Source: an uncultured Collinsella sp. (GTDB lineage: Bacteria; Actinomycetota; Coriobacteriia; Coriobacteriales; Coriobacteriaceae). Taken from it: a DNA stretch of 64,000 nt. Below, one piece after another: positions 40,746 through 48,403 of this stretch. The notes beneath the pieces were generated by a model. That model saw only the letters and a program-made list of their open reading frames with translations. It did no database searches and had not been told where the DNA came from. The stretch spans positions 1-64,000 of the forward strand of contig UQLA01000007.1 in the NCBI GenBank assembly GCA_900541745.1. Reading direction: 5' to 3'. The stretch's first letter is position 1, and each line of letters begins with the position of its first letter. The position numbers were made by a program, and so were the translations under genes.

Positions 40746-41945
40746 ATGGCTTCCTCCACGAGCTTCATACCGTACCTTTGCGTGGCGGTCGCGGCTTTTA
40801 TCACGACCTTCCTTGCGGTGCCCCTGGTCAAGCGCCTGGCAATCAAGCTCGACGCCGTCGACTATCCTTCCAAGCGCCGCATCAACACTAAACCCATCCC
40901 GCGCATGGGCGGCACGGCGGTCTTTTTGGGCCTCGTCGTCGCCTGCATTGTGCAGATCCTAGGCACCTGGTACCTGGGATGGCCGCCCGTTTTGGTACCG
41001 CACCCGCGCCTTCACATCAGCTACCCCGTGCTGGCACTCTCCTTTACCGTGATCTTTGCGACCGGCGCGGTCGATGATGTCTTCCAGCTCAAGCCCAAGC
41101 AAAAGCTGGCCGGCCAGGTGCTCGCCGCGCTCATCGCCTGCATCGGCGGCTTAAAAATCGGCGTCATCATCAACCCGTTTGCCCCCGGCGAGATCATGCT
41201 TGGCTGGCTCGCCTACCCCATCACCGTGATCTACCTAGTGGCGTTCACCAACATCATCAACCTCATCGACGGCCTCGACGGCCTGGCCACGGGCATTTGC
41301 GGGATCGCATCGTTCACCATGTTCACGATGGCCATGCTTTCGGGCCGTATCGACGCCGCCGCGCTCTCCATCGCGCTCTTTGGCTCGTGCGTGGCTTTTC
41401 TGCATTACAACTTCAACCCCGCGAGCATCTTCTTGGGCGACTCGGGGTCGCTGCTGCTGGGCTTCGCTTTGGGCTCCATCTCGCTGCTCAACGTGAGCCG
41501 CACCGCCGCGCTCACCTCGCTCATCATCCCGCTCATCGTGGCAGGCGTGCCTATCATCGACACGTTCAGCGCCATCGTGCGCCGCAAGCGCGCCCACATT
41601 AGCATCGGACAGGCCGACAAGGGCCACATCCACCACCGCCTGATCCAAGAGGGCTACAACCAAAAGCAGGCCGTGCTGCTCATCTACGCCTGGTGCATCA
41701 TGCTTTCGGCCGGTGCCGCCGCCATCAATCAGGTCGAGGTCCCCATGCGCGTGCTCATCTTTACCGTGCTCGCCATTGGTTCGGCGGCCTTCGCCAGGCA
41801 TCTGCACCTGTTTGAGCCCGTACTGCGCCACCATTACAACAAGCGCACGCACGAAGACGAGCTGGTAACCCCCGACGACCCCGCTTTTAAGCAGGAGGAG
41901 CAAGCAGCCGAGGAGCGCAAAGAGGAGCGCCAGCACAGGCGCTAG
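40746..41945 (+). CDS. Undecaprenyl-phosphate N-acetylaminosugar-1-phosphate transferase (TagO/WecA type)
   Basis: The 399-residue protein has about eleven transmembrane segments and the polyprenyl-phosphate transferase motifs GAVDDVFQLKPKQKL, TNIINLIDGLDGLATGI, FNPASIFLGDSGSLLLG and ADKGHIHHRLIQEGYNQKQ. The HIHHRL motif separates WecA/TagO enzymes from MraY. It starts wall teichoic acid or another surface glycan by loading GlcNAc-1-phosphate on the lipid carrier. The start at 40746 has only a weak ribosome binding site. The C-terminal tail is strongly charged. Confidence 0.9.
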   Translation: MASSTSFIPYLCVAVAAFITTFLAVPLVKRLAIKLDAVDYPSKRRINTKPIPRMGGTAVFLGLVVACIVQILGTWYLGWPPVLVPHPRLHISYPVLALSFTVIFATGAVDDVFQLKPKQKLAGQVLAALIACIGGLKIGVIINPFAPGEIMLGWLAYPITVIYLVAFTNIINLIDGLDGLATGICGIASFTMFTMAMLSGRIDAAALSIALFGSCVAFLHYNFNPASIFLGDSGSLLLGFALGSISLLNVSRTAALTSLIIPLIVAGVPIIDTFSAIVRRKRAHISIGQADKGHIHHRLIQEGYNQKQAVLLIYAWCIMLSAGAAAINQVEVPMRVLIFTVLAIGSAAFARHLHLFEPVLRHHYNKRTHEDELVTPDDPAFKQEEQAAEERKEERQHRR

Positions 41946-42105
41946 GTTTTATTGCCGAGGAAGCGACTCATTGCTGCTGGCCGCTCGCGACCGCGCCGCG
42001 ACCGCCGCATGGCCCTCGCCCTACCGGCACCTCACCCACTTACGCCCCACCCCTTTCAATAAACGCGTTATCATCTTGACCAATACGCATACGTTAGGAG
42101 CAATC

Positions 42106-43155
42106 ATGCCAAACGAGAACAGCTACGAAGTCGCGCTGCAAAAGAGCAACGCCATTCGCGAGGGCCTGGCAAAGACACCCGAGAAGTTCACCATGCTTAC
42201 CGGCGACCGCCCGACCGGACGCTTGCACCTGGGTCACTACTTCGGCACCCTCAAGGGCCGAGTTGAGCTGCAGAACATGGGCGCCAAGACCAACGTACTC
42301 ATCGCCGACTACCAGGTCATCACCGACCGCGACACCACCGAGCATATCCAGGACAACGTGTACAACATGGTCATGGACTACCTTGCCTGCGGCATCGACC
42401 CCGACAAGACCATGATCTACGCACACTCCGCCGTGCCCGCCGCAAACCAGCTCATGCTGCCGTTCCTATCGCTGGTCTCCGAGGCCGAGCTGGCGCGCAA
42501 CCCCACGGTCAAGGCCGAGATGGAGGCCTCGGGCCACGAGCTCACCGGCCTTCTGCTCACCTACCCGGTGCATCAGGCCTGCGACATCCTGTTCTGCAAG
42601 GGCAACGTCGTGCCCGTCGGTCGCGACCAGCTGCCGCACATCGAGCTTACCCGCACCATCGCACGCCGCTTTAACAACCGTTACGGCAAGGTATTTCCCG
42701 AGGTCGAAGCACTGCTGTCCGAGACCCCGCTGCTGCCCGGCCTTGACGGTCGCAAGATGAGCAAGAGCTACGGCAACGCCATCAATATTTCGATGACCGC
42801 CGAGGAGACGGCCAAGCGCATCAAGAAGAGCCAGACCGACTCCGAGCGCATGATCACGTTTGATCCCGAGAACCGCCCCGGCGTGTCCGGCCTGCTTTCG
42901 ACGGCTGCCATCTGCACCGGTCGTTCCGAGGTCGAGATTGCCGAGGAGATTGGCATGGGCGGCTCCGGCCAGCTCAAGAAGTACGTGACCGAGGCCGTCA
43001 ACGAGTACTTCGCCCCGATCCGTGAGCGTCGCCAGCGCTACGAGAACGACCTGGATTACGTGAAGGACGTGCTGCACGAGGGCAATCGTCGCGCCAACGA
43101 GATCGCCGAGCAGACCCTGGCCGAGGTTCAGGACGCCATGGGCATGGTGTACTAG
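42106..43155 (+). CDS. trpS: Tryptophanyl-tRNA synthetase
   Basis: The ATG at 42106 follows TTAGGAG. The 349-residue class I enzyme has TGDRPTGRLHLGHYFG (HIGH-type), LLTYPVHQACDILFCKGNVVPVGRDQLPHIELTR, and the KMSKS motif in DGRKMSKSYGN. It charges tRNA-Trp. Two hairpins follow: a classical terminator and a second perfect stem. Confidence 0.97.
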   Translation: MPNENSYEVALQKSNAIREGLAKTPEKFTMLTGDRPTGRLHLGHYFGTLKGRVELQNMGAKTNVLIADYQVITDRDTTEHIQDNVYNMVMDYLACGIDPDKTMIYAHSAVPAANQLMLPFLSLVSEAELARNPTVKAEMEASGHELTGLLLTYPVHQACDILFCKGNVVPVGRDQLPHIELTRTIARRFNNRYGKVFPEVEALLSETPLLPGLDGRKMSKSYGNAINISMTAEETAKRIKKSQTDSERMITFDPENRPGVSGLLSTAAICTGRSEVEIAEEIGMGGSGQLKKYVTEAVNEYFAPIRERRQRYENDLDYVKDVLHEGNRRANEIAEQTLAEVQDAMGMVY

Positions 43156-43190
43156 ACCGATCTGCTGGCTTGAGCTGTCGATTATTTTAG

Positions 43191-43218
43191 GGCGGGCGCT
43201 ACGGCGTCCGCCTTTTTT
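43191..43218 (+). terminator. Intrinsic terminator of trpS
   Basis: GGCGGGCGC and GCGTCCGCC pair over nine positions around TACG, followed by TTTTTT. Confidence 0.85.
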
Positions 43219-43266
43219 GGTGCCCGACCGGTTCGGCTCTGCCCGTTGCACTCCCCCGACAAACAG

Positions 43267-43306
43267 GAACAGGCCCGCTGGCAGTAAGTTGCCAGCGGGC
43301 CTGTTC
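43267..43306. repeat. Perfect 16-bp hairpin downstream of trpS
   Basis: GAACAGGCCCGCTGGC (43267-43282) and its exact complement (43291-43306) enclose AGTAAGTT. There is no T-run, so it is more likely a stabilising hairpin or a single-copy palindromic element than a terminator. Confidence 0.7.
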
Positions 43307-43483
43307 CCGAAGTACACCGTTGAATCGCACAGAGGGGAGGAATGCGAATCAAACTCAACAGGGCAGGCTTTTTCATCGCCTATTGCCTGCTCCGTTGCTG
43401 AAACCAATATAGTTCACCTAGGTTTACTTTGTAGCGAAAACATGCTCCGTCATATCTTCTTCATATGTTAGCTCGGGTAAACT

Positions 43484-43524
43484 AAAACCACTACAAAGGG
43501 GACAGGCACCTTTGTGGTGGTTTT
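43484..43524. repeat. Palindromic repeat family A, copy 4
   Basis: Arms as in copy 1 with one substitution in the left arm (CCACTACAAAGG); spacer GGACAGGCA. Confidence 0.93.
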
Positions 43525-43540
43525 GGCCACGGCAGAGCCG

Positions 43541-43861
43541 CTAGAGCCCTGCTGGCCAGCGACAGGCGACCAAGTCGACGTGCATGTCGTCCTTAAACGC
43601 CACACCCTCCCCTAGCAAAAGCTCACGCTGAGCATCGGGGCCGCCAAAGGCAAAGCCCTCGCAAATGCGACCGTCGGCAAATACCACGCGATGACAGGGA
43701 ATCTCGCCGGGACGCGGATTGCTGTGCAGCGCATAGCCCACATAGCGCGCGCTTCGTGGACGGCCGGCGAGCAGCGCCACCTGGCCGTACGTGGCGACCA
43801 TCCCCTCGGGAATCTGCTCGACTACCTCGTACACCTGCTCAAAAAAGCCCTCAGACGCCAT
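43541..43861 (-). CDS. MGMT-like O6-alkylguanine DNA methyltransferase domain protein
   Basis: The ATG at 43861 follows GGGAGCG. The 106-residue protein is only the DNA-binding domain of O6-methylguanine methyltransferases: EQVYEVVEQIPEGMVATYGQVALLAGRPRSARYVGYAL, and IPCHRVVFADG with the acceptor cysteine present. Because the Cys of PCHRV is kept, it may repair alkylated DNA, unlike the Trp-bearing alkyltransferase-like proteins. The N-terminal domain of Ogt/Ada is absent. It is flanked on both sides by family-A palindromes. Confidence 0.85.
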   Translation of the reverse strand: MASEGFFEQVYEVVEQIPEGMVATYGQVALLAGRPRSARYVGYALHSNPRPGEIPCHRVVFADGRICEGFAFGGPDAQRELLLGEGVAFKDDMHVDLVACRWPAGL

Positions 43862-43889
43862 CGCTCGCTCCCTTCCACCCGGAAAAGCA

Positions 43890-43930
43890 TAAACCACCAC
43901 AAAGGTGCCTGTCCCCTTTGTGGTGGTTTA
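43890..43930. repeat. Palindromic repeat family A, copy 5
   Basis: Arms TAAACCACCACAAAGG and complement, spacer in the TGCCTGTCC orientation. With copy 4 it brackets the MGMT-like gene in inverted orientation. Confidence 0.94.
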
Positions 43931-43941
43931 TGGCAGGTCGG

Positions 43942-44796
43942 TTAGTTGGCGGGCTGGAAGAAGGCTACGGCTACGGCGCCGGGGCCTACGTGGGTGCCGA
44001 TGGTGGCGCCGATGGTGTGAACGGGCAGTTCGCCCTCGGTGTGGCCAGCCCACAGCGCCGCGCTGTCCTCGACATACTTCTTGAGCACCGCATCCGAAAG
44101 GCCCGTATAGCCCAGTGCCAGCGGCATGGAAAAGTCGATGCCGCCTGCCTTTTCGACCTTTTGGTTCAGCAGGTTGCGGCCGTTCTTGGAACCGCGCGCC
44201 TTGCCCAGCTGCACGATAAGGCCGTCCTCGACAGCCACCACGGGCTTTACGTTGAGCAGCGTGCCCACGGCGCCGGCCGCAGCAGACAGGCGACCGCCGC
44301 GCACCAGGTACTCCAGCGTCTCGAGCAGGCCGATAACCACCACACGGTCGCGCACGGCCTCGACAGCCGCCGCGATCTGAGCTGCACTGTGGCCCTCGTC
44401 CACCAAGCGCAGCGCGTACTCGACCAGGACGCGCTCGCCCAGGGTGACGTTGTTGCTGTCTACCACGAACACGTCGCCACCTGGCGCCTCGGCAAGTGCG
44501 GTACGGGCACTCTGATTGGTGCCTGATAGCTTAGCGCCCACGGTAATAATCACCGCCTCGTCGCCGGCCTCGCGCGCTTCGGCAATCGCCTGCGAAAACG
44601 CATACGGGTTGACCTGGCCGGTCTTGGGCAGCTCATCGCGCTCCACGAGCATCTCGTAAAAGCGCTGGTGATCGATGTCGATGCCATCCATGTACACATC
44701 GGTGCCAAAGGTGACGGACAGCGGCAAAACGGCCAGTGCTGGGTGCTCGGCCGGCGACATATCGCTTGCGGAATCGGTAATAATGCGGACGGACAT
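43942..44796 (-). CDS. DegV-family fatty-acid-binding protein
   Basis: The ATG at 44796 follows GAAAGGA. The 284-residue protein begins VRIITDSASDMSPAE, has TSQ/NPY-type KTGQVNPYAFSQAI, and YLVRGGRLSAAAGAVGTLLNVKPVVAVEDG, all DegV hallmarks. DegV (FakB-type) proteins hold a fatty acid for phosphorylation by FakA. No fakA gene is adjacent. It lies next to a MarR-type regulator on the same strand. Confidence 0.93.
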   Translation of the reverse strand: MSVRIITDSASDMSPAEHPALAVLPLSVTFGTDVYMDGIDIDHQRFYEMLVERDELPKTGQVNPYAFSQAIAEAREAGDEAVIITVGAKLSGTNQSARTALAEAPGGDVFVVDSNNVTLGERVLVEYALRLVDEGHSAAQIAAAVEAVRDRVVVIGLLETLEYLVRGGRLSAAAGAVGTLLNVKPVVAVEDGLIVQLGKARGSKNGRNLLNQKVEKAGGIDFSMPLALGYTGLSDAVLKKYVEDSAALWAGHTEGELPVHTIGATIGTHVGPGAVAVAFFQPAN

Positions 44797-44915
44797 AGCG
44801 AATCCTTTCTTGCGCAGGTCCCGCGCAGGGAATTTTGACAGCAAGGCCCCGGCACGGTATACGCGCTCAAACGGGACGATACAATGGTTGGCTGAAAGCT
44901 AGCGCCAGCGCGGCT

Positions 44916-45365
44916 CTAGATCTCGCGTAGAGTGTTGAGAATCGTACGCAGCGACGCGTACATCTGCTCACGCTGCTCCACGCCCATGGCCTTACCGGTG
45001 GTGTCGAGCACTTCGCGAATGATGCGATCGGCCTCGCTCATGCTCTCGCCGCCCAGGGCAGTCAGGCGCACCGGGGCACGGTACTTGACGGCCGCATCAC
45101 CCGAATCATCGACCTCGACGTAGCCGCCCTCCTCCAGGTGTGCCAGTGTGCGCGAAACGGCGGCACGGGTAACGCCGGCCATGCGGGCGAGGTCGGCGCC
45201 AGTCAGGCCGTCCTTGCTGCGCTCGAGATAGTACAGGCACATGACGTCGGAGCCCTTGAGGCCCAGCCTTGCACCTTCGGACGTCTTGATGCGCTGAATC
45301 TCCTTGTAGAGGCCGCTGATCAGTCCGACAAAGTCCTCAAAACGTGTCTCGTCGTTCCACTGCAT
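44916..45365 (-). CDS. MarR-family transcription regulator
   Basis: The 149-residue protein has the MarR winged helix: LKGSDVMCLYYLERSKDGLTGADLARMAGVTRAAVSRTLAHLEEGGYVEV with a wing at GDAAVKYRAPVRLTALG. It lies 120 bases upstream of the DegV gene on the same strand and could regulate it. The ligand is unknown. Confidence 0.9.
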   Translation of the reverse strand: MQWNDETRFEDFVGLISGLYKEIQRIKTSEGARLGLKGSDVMCLYYLERSKDGLTGADLARMAGVTRAAVSRTLAHLEEGGYVEVDDSGDAAVKYRAPVRLTALGGESMSEADRIIREVLDTTGKAMGVEQREQMYASLRTILNTLREI

Positions 45366-45470
45366 GGTGACGACCGCCTTTCGCTTACATGATGCTAACG
45401 GGTAAACATCTTAGACGCACGTCCGAGCCCCCCCTACCCAAACATCCCATTTGTTAACCCATCAACATAA

Positions 45471-45508
45471 AAACCACCACAAAGGGACAGGCACCTTTGT
45501 GGTGGTTT
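45471..45508. repeat. Palindromic repeat family A, copy 6
   Basis: Arms AAACCACCACAAAGG and complement with the spacer shortened by one base (GACAGGCA). Confidence 0.93.
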
Positions 45509-45534
45509 GGGGCATCAATAGGTTCTAGGCGCCG

Positions 45535-46254
45535 CTACAGCTCCACGCAGGGATTGTCGCGGGTTACAAGCGTCTTAACGACAACCGTCGCTCCCAGATA
45601 GCGCTCAAGCAGCTCGGCCAAGCGATCGATGGCGGCCTGGCAATCCCCCATCCGCTCGGGCTCCACGCACTCAATCGCCAGGAACGCATCGGCCGAATCG
45701 TCGGACAGGGCCGTTCGAACGCCGTCGCGCCAGTTCCAGCAACGGCACACGGCGCCCGCATCATCGATGTAGGCGAGCTCGCCAGGCAGCGTCGGATCGT
45801 CCGCCTCCTCGCCAAGTGGCAAGAACGCGTCGCCGCCGTCGGTCACCGCCAGGCGCAGATTGCCCTCAATAGCATGCAAATCCTCACCGCCAACGGGCAG
45901 CGCATAAGTCAACGAAATCGTGTTGTAGATATCCACCGCCGGCGTGATGTGGCCGACCGGCTTGCCTTTGAGCACGCGCTTGAGCAGGTTCTCAACTGAG
46001 CAACGCGCGCCCTTTTTAGTCTTGAACAGCCGGTACGCGTCACGCCAGGCCTTAACCGGCGCATTCTCGCTGATGGTATCACTCGTCAGGTGACGCTCCA
46101 CATCGATATTGGCGCGGTCGAGCAACGCGGCAATCGCATCCACGTCCTCCTGGGAAATCTGCGCCGCGGGCTTCATGCCCTTTACGACCACAACGCCGAT
46201 AGCCGCCTGCGGAAACAGCTCCCAAAACGAATCCTCGGCAACGAAACTCTTCAT
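45535..46254 (-). CDS. B3/4 (tRNA-editing-like) domain protein
   Basis: The start at 46254 (MKSFVAED) sits behind GGGAGAGC. The 239-residue protein matches free-standing B3/4 domains related to the editing site of the phenylalanyl-tRNA synthetase beta chain: WRDAYRLFKTKKGARCSVENLLKRVLKGKPVGHITPAVDIYNTISLTYALPVGGEDL. Such proteins may hydrolyse mischarged aminoacyl-tRNA, but this is not proven for most. It is preceded by a 138-base leader with three hairpins. Confidence 0.87.
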   Translation of the reverse strand: MKSFVAEDSFWELFPQAAIGVVVVKGMKPAAQISQEDVDAIAALLDRANIDVERHLTSDTISENAPVKAWRDAYRLFKTKKGARCSVENLLKRVLKGKPVGHITPAVDIYNTISLTYALPVGGEDLHAIEGNLRLAVTDGGDAFLPLGEEADDPTLPGELAYIDDAGAVCRCWNWRDGVRTALSDDSADAFLAIECVEPERMGDCQAAIDRLAELLERYLGATVVVKTLVTRDNPCVEL

Positions 46255-46274
46255 ATGCTCTCCCTTCATAGCGT

Positions 46275-46427
46275 GCGCCCGAGCCCGGGCGCCTAAACAA
46301 AAAGCGCCCTCACAGCGGCCACCTTCAAAGTCCTACGGTGCCGCCACAAGAGCGCTTACGCTGCCCCCATCCGGAGAAGGGGGCGATATGTCAGGCGTAT
46401 TGTAACCTGAGTCATCCGCCCAAGCAA
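46275..46427 (-). promoter_or_regulatory. Promoter and structured leader of the B3/4 gene
   Basis: On the minus strand TTGCTT (46422-46427) and TACAAT (46399-46404) are 17 bases apart. The transcript would start near 46392 and run 138 bases to the gene. It contains GCCCCC/GGGGGC (46363-46384), a long imperfect stem bounded by AAGCGC (46302-46307) and GCGCTT (46352-46357) followed on the minus strand by TTTTTG, and a third stem GCGCCCG/CGGGCGC at about 46275-46292. The second stem looks like an intrinsic terminator inside the leader, as in attenuators and riboswitches. I do not recognise a known riboswitch or T-box. Confidence 0.5.
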
Positions 46428-46466
46428 AACCACCACAAAGGTGCCTGTCCCCTTTGTGGTGGTTTT
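46426..46466. repeat. Palindromic repeat family A, copy 7
   Basis: Perfect 16-bp arms, spacer in TGCCTGTCC orientation. Its edge overlaps the putative -35 of the B3/4 leader, and it lies 15 bases past the pckA stop codon. Confidence 0.95.
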
Positions 46467-46481
46467 GGGTCTGAGGCGACG

Positions 46482-48152
46482 CTAGTGGCGGAGTCCCAGC
46501 AGGCCGCGGCCGCGATGACGGGCCTCGGCGGGCACCTGGGCGTGCGGGCCGGCGGCTTTGACGGACTCGGGCAGGTGCGAGTACTTCTTCTCGAAGTTCT
46601 CCTCGAACATCACCGCCAGGTTGTGCGCGGCCTCGTCGTAGCGCGCAGTGCTCTGCCAGTACTGGCGCGGCACCAGGATACCGTCGGGCACACCGTGGCA
46701 CGTCGTGGGAATGTCGACATTAAAGATGTCGTCGTGCACAAACTCGCTGTCCTCGATGGTACCGTCGAGGGCGCGAGCGACCAGTGAGCGCGTATAGGCA
46801 AGCTCGATGCGATGACCCACGCCGTAGCCGCCGCCAATCCAGCCGGTGTTGACCAGGTAGACGCGCGTGCGGCCGTCGGCGATGCGCTCGCCGAGCATCT
46901 TAGCGTAGACCATGGGGTCGAGCGGCATAAACGGCTCGCCAAACAGCGAGGAGAACGTGGGCGTGGGCTCGGTGACGCCGACCTCGGTGCCGGGGATCTT
47001 GGCGGTGAAGCCCGTCACAAAGTGGTACATGGCGGCGTCGGCCGTCAGGCGCGAGATGGGCGGCAACACGCCAAAGGCGTCGCAGGTCAAAAACAGCACG
47101 ACGCTCGGGGTGGTGCCCATGCCCTTGGTCCACGCGTTGGGGATATGCTCGACGGGGTAGGCCACGCGCGTATTGTGCGTGATCGAGACGTCGTCGTAGT
47201 TAGGCTTGCGATTCTCATCGAGTACCACGTTTTCACAGATGGCGCCAAAGCGAACGGCGTTGAAAATCTCGGGCTCGTGGAACGCATCCAGGCCCTCGCA
47301 CTTGGCGTAGCAGCCGCCCTCGACGTTAAAGATGCCCATGTCGGACCAGCCGTGCTCGTCGTCGCCGATCAGCAGGCGCGTGGGGTTGGCCGAAAGCGTG
47401 GTCTTGCCGGTGCCGGACAGGCCAAAGAACACCGCGGTCTCGTGCGTGACGGGATCCATGCTGGCCGAGCAATGCATGGGCAGTACGTCGTCCTCGACGG
47501 GCAGCAGGTAATTCATGACGCTGAAGATGGACTTTTTGATCTCGCCGGAGTAGCCGGTACCCGCGACCAGAATCACACGCTCCTGAAAATTGATGACCAC
47601 CGCGGCGCTGGAATTAAGGCCTTTGATGGCGGGATCGCACTGGTAGCCCGGCGCTGCGAGAACGCAGAAGTCCGGCTCGCCGGTGCGTGCGATTTCGCGG
47701 GCAAGCGGGCGGGCGAGCATCTGCTTAATAAAGAGCGCCTGGCTGGCACGCTCGCAGGCGACGAGCAGGCGGCGTGTGTGGTTACGATCGGCGCCGGCCA
47801 TGCCGCGGGTGACGAACACGTCGCGCTCGTTGAGATAGTCGACGATGCCGGCTTTGATGACCTCGTAGCTTTCGACGGACAGCGGGCGGTTGACGGCGCC
47901 CCAGGCAATCTTGTCGTGCACGTCGGGCGTGTCGGCGATAAAGCGGTCGTTGGGCGAACGTCCAGTACGCTCCCCCGTCTCGATCACCAGTGCGCCGTTG
48001 GAGGCCATGCGGCCTTCGTTGCGACGGATGGCATGCTCGACGAGCTCGGCTGCCGGCAGGTCAACCAGCAGGCGGGGCTGGTTCTCGGCGGGGTCTTCGA
48101 CCAGCGTAATGCCAAAGTTGGACAGAACTTCTGCAGGGGTAACACCAGGCAT
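46482..48152 (-). CDS. pckA: Phosphoenolpyruvate carboxykinase (ATP)
   Basis: The ATG at 48152 follows AAAGGAGG. The 556-residue enzyme has ERTGRSPNDRF, GTGYSGEIKKSIFSVMNYLLP, the kinase P-loop FFGLSGTGKTTLS, the metal site GDDEHGWSDMGIFNVEGGCYAK, and WIGGGYGVGHRIELAYTRSLV. It interconverts oxaloacetate and PEP with ATP. In fermenting gut bacteria it often runs in the carboxylating direction to make succinate. The lactate permease gene upstream suggests a C3/C4 acid module. Confidence 0.97.
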   Translation of the reverse strand: MPGVTPAEVLSNFGITLVEDPAENQPRLLVDLPAAELVEHAIRRNEGRMASNGALVIETGERTGRSPNDRFIADTPDVHDKIAWGAVNRPLSVESYEVIKAGIVDYLNERDVFVTRGMAGADRNHTRRLLVACERASQALFIKQMLARPLAREIARTGEPDFCVLAAPGYQCDPAIKGLNSSAAVVINFQERVILVAGTGYSGEIKKSIFSVMNYLLPVEDDVLPMHCSASMDPVTHETAVFFGLSGTGKTTLSANPTRLLIGDDEHGWSDMGIFNVEGGCYAKCEGLDAFHEPEIFNAVRFGAICENVVLDENRKPNYDDVSITHNTRVAYPVEHIPNAWTKGMGTTPSVVLFLTCDAFGVLPPISRLTADAAMYHFVTGFTAKIPGTEVGVTEPTPTFSSLFGEPFMPLDPMVYAKMLGERIADGRTRVYLVNTGWIGGGYGVGHRIELAYTRSLVARALDGTIEDSEFVHDDIFNVDIPTTCHGVPDGILVPRQYWQSTARYDEAAHNLAVMFEENFEKKYSHLPESVKAAGPHAQVPAEARHRGRGLLGLRH

Positions 48153-48291
48153 GGGGCCTCCTTTAAAAGCGCGACACGTGGACGCGGCACGCACTTTACT
48201 CACGTAAAGCCCGTTGTACCCGATATGCAAAAACGTTTTTGCGGCAATGGTGAAGCGCCCGCCCAACGGTCAAAAATCGCAGACAAGCGGC

Positions 48292-48402
48292 CTAGTCATT
48301 AGGGACGTTCTTAAACGACTAGTCGTTGGGGACACTCTTGAACGGGCAACAGCCAAGGAGTGTCCCCAGATGCCGGCACTTAGGGACGTTCCTAAAGTGC
48401 CG
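48292..48402. repeat. Three-hairpin cluster (family E) upstream of pckA
   Basis: Three stems follow each other: CTAGTC/GACTAG (48292-48322), GGGGACACTC/GAGTGTCCCC (48328-48367) and CGGCACTT/AAGTGCCG (48374-48402). The first and third loops share AGGGACGTTC-TAAA. The lctP stop codon begins two bases later. Related words occur at 27547-27600. The cluster lies 140 bases upstream of pckA. Confidence 0.75.
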
Positions 48403-48403
48403 A

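Noticed and set aside
43267..43306. The perfect stem after trpS as a second terminator
   Set aside because: No T-run follows on either strand, and a proper terminator lies just upstream at 43191-43218. It is listed as a hairpin repeat.
46275..46427. T-box or known riboswitch upstream of the B3/4 gene
   Set aside because: I could not find the T-box AGGGTGG-ACCGCG sequence or the consensus of a known riboswitch class. It is reported only as an unassigned leader.
30982..46466. Seven copies of the TTTGTGGTGG palindrome as a CRISPR-like array
   Set aside because: The copies are scattered over 15 kb between ordinary genes, in both orientations, without regular spacers or cas genes. They are dispersed extragenic palindromes.
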